A DNA stretch of 64,000 nucleotides from Chelativorans sp. ZYF759 (lineage in GTDB: Bacteria; Pseudomonadota; Alphaproteobacteria; Rhizobiales; Rhizobiaceae): NCBI RefSeq assembly GCF_012911015.1, contig NZ_WVVV01000007.1, positions 124,001-188,000 of the forward strand, given 5' to 3'. A program made the translations under genes and the position numbers. The notes beneath the pieces are model-generated. The model made no database searches. It was not told the DNA's origin and was given only the letters and a program-made list of their open reading frames with translations. This document shows positions 61,119 through 64,000 of the stretch, one piece after another; within the stretch, counting starts at the first letter, position 1, and every line of letters begins with the position of its first letter.

Positions 61119-61134
61119 TTGACGTTTACGTCAA
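61119..61134. promoter_or_regulatory. 16-bp palindrome, LiuR-like operator candidate
   Basis: TTGACG-TTTA-CGTCAA is perfectly palindromic in its arms. It sits between the divergent SCP-2 and acyl-CoA carboxylase genes. LiuR (MerR-type) sites in proteobacterial leucine and isovalerate genes have a similar TTNACG...CGTNAA form. Name by similarity only; no regulator gene is in the window. Confidence 0.55.
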
Positions 61135-61262
61135 CGTGATTTAGCCTCCTTTCCGACCCTTGGGAGGAAAGGTCGCTTGGCTTACCGTAGCATTCGGCGA
61201 ATGGATTGCCATTCGGGTCTGACGCTTGTCACCCGGGCCGCTTTCCGTCGTGGACGTCGTTG

Positions 61263-62873
61263 ATGGCGAAACTTGTCTCGCGGATCGAACCCAGCTCTGC
61301 CGACTACGCACGCAATGCCGAAGCCATGCATGCGCGGCTGGCCGAGGTGCGGACGCTCGAACAGGCGGTGCGCGACAACTCCGCCGCGCGCAAGGCGGTA
61401 TTCGAAAAGCGCGGACAGATGTTGCCCCGCGCGCGCGTCGAGGCGCTGCTCGACCGAGGCACGCCTTTCCTCGAGCTGTCCGCGCTCGCCGGCTACAAGA
61501 TGCATGACGACGATGGCGGGAAGAACATCATGGGTGGCGGCGCGATTGCCGGCATCGGCGTCGTGTCCGGGCGGCGGGTTGTCGTCTCGGCTTCCGACAG
61601 CGGGATCAAGGGAGGCACGATACCTCCCACCGGGCTGAAAAAGACCTTGAGACTTCAGGAGGTCGCCTTCGAGAACAGGCTGCCGCTGGTCTATCTGGTC
61701 GAAAGCGGCGGTGCCAATCTGCTCTACCAGTCGGAAATGTTCGTCGAGGGCGGTCGAGCCTTCGCCAACCAGGCAAGGCTCTCGGCGGCGGGTATTCCGC
61801 AGATCGCTGTGGTTCACGGTTCCTCGACGGCGGGCGGCGCCTATCTGCCGGGCCTTTCGGACTACGTCGTTCTCGTGCGCGGGCGCTCGAAGATCTTCCT
61901 GGCCGGTCCGCCGCTGGTCAAGGCGGCCATCGGTGAGGACGCCGACGACGAAGCGCTTGGAGGGGCGAACCTGCACGGTGAGGTGACGGGCCTCGGCGAG
62001 TATGTCGCGGAGGACGATGCCCAGGCCATCGCCTATGCACGCGAGATACTGGCCCATCTCGGCTGGAGTGACGCGGAGCCGGGTCCCTCTGTTTCGCCAC
62101 CCGATTTCGAGCCGGAAGAACTCATGGGCATCGTGCCTGCCGGCGAGAAGACAAGCTTCGACATGCGCGAGGTGATCGCCCGCGTGGTCGACGGGTCCAG
62201 TTTCCTCGAATTCAAGCAGGCCTATTCGCCCGACATGCTCTGCGGCCATGCGGCAATAGAGGGTGTGAAGGTCGGCATCCTGGCCAACAACGCCCCCATC
62301 ATGCCGACGGGCTCGCTCAAGGCTGCGCAGTTCATCCAGTTGTGCGATCAGGCCGGAACGCCGCTCGTCTTCCTGCAGAACACGACCGGCTACATGGTCG
62401 GCTCGGAGGCCGAAAGGGCAGGGGCGGTCAAACATGGCTCCAAGATGATCCAGGCCGTTGCCAATGCGCGGGTGCCCAAATTCACCATCCTGATCGGCGG
62501 TTCCTACGGTGCCGGCAATTACGGGATGTGCGGGCGGGGCTTCTCGCCGCGATTTATCTTCTCCTGGCCGTCGGCGAAGACGGCGGTGATGGGGGGAGAA
62601 CAGGCGGCAAAGGTCATGGAGATCGTGGCGCGCGGCAAGGCGGAACGCGCTGGCGCAGCGGTCGACGAGGAGGCGCTTGCCAAACAGGGCGCCGGCATTC
62701 GTGCCGGCATCGAGGCCCAATCGGGCGCGCTGTTCGCGACCGCCCGGCTCTGGGATGACGGCATCATCGACCCTCGCGACACGCGCCGCGTGTTGGGGCT
62801 GTGCCTGACCATTGCTGCCGAAGGAGATCGTCGCACGCTCAGACCCAACAGTTTCGGGGTCGCGCGCGGCTAG
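61263..62873 (+). CDS. Acyl-CoA carboxylase beta subunit (carboxyltransferase), methylcrotonyl- or geranyl-type
   Basis: 536 residues from the ATG at 61263. Two crotonase-like carboxyltransferase halves: ESGGANLLYQSEMF with SSTAGGAYLPGLSDY in the N half and QNTTGYMVGSEAERAGAVKHGSKM with GGSYGAGNYGMCGRGFSPRF and VMGGEQAAKV in the C half. These stretches are typical of methylcrotonyl-CoA and geranyl-CoA carboxylases rather than propionyl. A biotinylated alpha subunit is expected just outside. Joined to an acyl-CoA dehydrogenase 15 nt downstream. Confidence 0.9.
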   Translation: MAKLVSRIEPSSADYARNAEAMHARLAEVRTLEQAVRDNSAARKAVFEKRGQMLPRARVEALLDRGTPFLELSALAGYKMHDDDGGKNIMGGGAIAGIGVVSGRRVVVSASDSGIKGGTIPPTGLKKTLRLQEVAFENRLPLVYLVESGGANLLYQSEMFVEGGRAFANQARLSAAGIPQIAVVHGSSTAGGAYLPGLSDYVVLVRGRSKIFLAGPPLVKAAIGEDADDEALGGANLHGEVTGLGEYVAEDDAQAIAYAREILAHLGWSDAEPGPSVSPPDFEPEELMGIVPAGEKTSFDMREVIARVVDGSSFLEFKQAYSPDMLCGHAAIEGVKVGILANNAPIMPTGSLKAAQFIQLCDQAGTPLVFLQNTTGYMVGSEAERAGAVKHGSKMIQAVANARVPKFTILIGGSYGAGNYGMCGRGFSPRFIFSWPSAKTAVMGGEQAAKVMEIVARGKAERAGAAVDEEALAKQGAGIRAGIEAQSGALFATARLWDDGIIDPRDTRRVLGLCLTIAAEGDRRTLRPNSFGVARG

Positions 62874-62888
62874 GGAGGAGACGGGACC

Positions 62889-64000
62889 ATGCAGTTCACG
62901 CCCGAACATGAGGCTATCCGCAGAACGGTGGCGAAGTTCGTCGCGACCGAGATCAATCCGCATGTGCAGGAATGGGAGGATGCGGAAGAGTTTCCCTCGC
63001 ACGACGTGCTCAAGAAAATGGGCGATCTCGGGCTTCTGGGCGTCAAATACGATCCCGCCTATGGTGGGTTGGGGCTCGACTTCTCCTATTCGATGGTGGT
63101 CGCCGAGGAACTCGGCCTCATCGATTGCGGGGGCGTACCGATGGCGATCGGTGTCCACACGGACATGTGCACGCCGGCGCTCAACAGGTTCGGTTCTGAC
63201 GACCTTAAGCGCAACTATCTCGCCCCCTCCATCGCCGGTGACGTCGTGGGCTGCCTCGGCGTGTCGGAGCCCGGCGGCGGCTCGGACGTCGCGGCGGTCA
63301 AGACCACGGCGCGTCAGCAGGGCGACGACCTGGTGATATCCGGCACCAAGATGTGGATCACCAACGGCATGAAGGCCGACTGGTGCTGCCTGCTCGCCAA
63401 CACTTCCAATGGCCCGGTGCACAAGAACAAGTCGCTCATCGTCGTCCCGTTGGACGCAAGGGGCATCACGCGTCAGAAAATCCACAAGATCGGCATGAAC
63501 TCCTCCGACACCGCGCAACTCTTCTTCGACGAGGTGCGCGTCCCGGCCACGAACATCATCGGGCAGGAAGGCATGGGCTTCACCATGCAGATGCTGCAAT
63601 TCCAGGAAGAGCGGCTTTATGCGGCGGCCAGTTCGCTGAAGGCGTTCGACAGGCTTATCGACATCACCATCGATTATGCCGCGCAGCGGCAGACCTTCGG
63701 CAAGGCGGTTCTCGACAACCAGGTGGTCCATTTCCGGCTTGCGGAACTGCGCACGGAGGTGGAACTCCTGCGCGCGCTCACCTGGAGTGCGATCGAACAA
63801 TATATCTCCGGCAAGGACGTGACGCGTCTGGCGTCCATGGCCAAGCTGAAGGTCGGCCGGCTGGGGCGCGAACTTTCCGACTCCTGTCTGCAGTTCTGGG
63901 GTGGCATGGGCTACACTCAGGACAACCCCGTCGGCCGGGCCTATCGCGATACGCGGCTCTATTCCATCGGAGCGGGTCCCGACGAGATCATGCTCGGCAT
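62889..64000 (+). CDS. Acyl-CoA dehydrogenase (citronellyl- or isovaleryl-CoA type), truncated by window end
   Basis: 370 codons visible. EFPSHDVLKKMGDLGLLGVKYDPAYGGLGLDFSYSMVVAEELG, EPGGGSDVA, the VHKNKSLIVVPLDARGI loop and YAAQRQTFGKAVLDN. At the canonical catalytic-Glu position it has GAGPDEI, lacking the base, with QEERL in helix G as replacement (as in isovaleryl-CoA enzymes). Overall pattern is close to AtuD-like dehydrogenases of terpenoid acids. With the carboxylase it suggests leucine/isovalerate or acyclic terpenoid breakdown. The C-terminus is missing. Confidence 0.88.
   Translation, partial: MQFTPEHEAIRRTVAKFVATEINPHVQEWEDAEEFPSHDVLKKMGDLGLLGVKYDPAYGGLGLDFSYSMVVAEELGLIDCGGVPMAIGVHTDMCTPALNRFGSDDLKRNYLAPSIAGDVVGCLGVSEPGGGSDVAAVKTTARQQGDDLVISGTKMWITNGMKADWCCLLANTSNGPVHKNKSLIVVPLDARGITRQKIHKIGMNSSDTAQLFFDEVRVPATNIIGQEGMGFTMQMLQFQEERLYAAASSLKAFDRLIDITIDYAAQRQTFGKAVLDNQVVHFRLAELRTEVELLRALTWSAIEQYISGKDVTRLASMAKLKVGRLGRELSDSCLQFWGGMGYTQDNPVGRAYRDTRLYSIGAGPDEIMLG

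Noticed and set aside
61182-63800. Antisense open frame of about 870 codons over the carboxylase and acyl-CoA dehydrogenase
   Set aside because: No domain, start signal or conservation signal; the plus-strand genes are certain.

Overview
The window is about 64 kb of GC-rich chromosomal DNA, tightly packed with genes on both strands. It carries chpT, ctrA, sciP, three GANTC (CcrM) sites upstream of ctrA, two perfect CtrA boxes, an Omp10-like lipoprotein and many Rhizobiales-type conserved proteins (DUF1134, DUF1153, DUF1007, DUF882). This places it in the Alphaproteobacteria, most likely Hyphomicrobiales (Phyllobacteriaceae-like); genus cannot be told from sequence reading alone. I saw no tRNA, rRNA, CRISPR array, insertion sequence or clear integrated element.

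Region 1 (1-12976) looks like an uptake and side-chain-shortening locus for hydroxycinnamates (p-coumarate, ferulate). A DctPQM-type TRAP transporter (its binding protein cut by the window start) is followed by an FMN reductase and a MetE-core methyltransferase. A MarR regulator is then divergent from an operon coding for a hydroxycinnamoyl-CoA hydratase/lyase, an ADP-forming acyl-CoA synthetase, an aldehyde dehydrogenase and an acyl-CoA dehydrogenase. A second TRAP transporter of the TAXI type closes the region. An imperfect inverted repeat in the divergent promoter is a good candidate operator.

Region 2 (13153-22656) holds the carboxyspermidine/carboxynorspermidine dehydrogenase-decarboxylase pair, a DEAD-box helicase, a DgcN-like DUF1611 protein, an HSD10-like dehydrogenase with an AMACR-like CoA enzyme, a HugZ-type protein and a SpoU methyltransferase. 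Region 3 (22653-30398) is the cell-cycle hub: chpT, a single-domain response regulator behind a perfect CtrA box, ctrA, a FliJ-like protein, an AI-2E family permease, sciP and mnmA.

Region 4 (30406-47107) is mostly housekeeping: fhs, hemH, oligoendopeptidase F, a sigma-54 activator, a DUF882 envelope peptidase with a long disordered tail, KDPG aldolase and an endolysin-like muramidase. A MarR/cytochrome b561 pair shares an unusual triple-half-site operator.

Region 5 (47108-64000) has trhO, a candidate small RNA with an apical anti-Shine-Dalgarno loop and a CtrA box at its promoter, a DASS transporter, an overlapping dehydrogenase operon ending in denD, a Ni/Co exporter with DUF1007, a LysR/amidase pair and an ornithine decarboxylase behind a long leader that fits the alphaproteobacterial speF element. 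The edge holds an acyl-CoA carboxylase beta subunit and acyl-CoA dehydrogenase behind a LiuR-like palindrome. The ornithine decarboxylase and the carboxyspermidine pair together would give ornithine to putrescine to spermidine.
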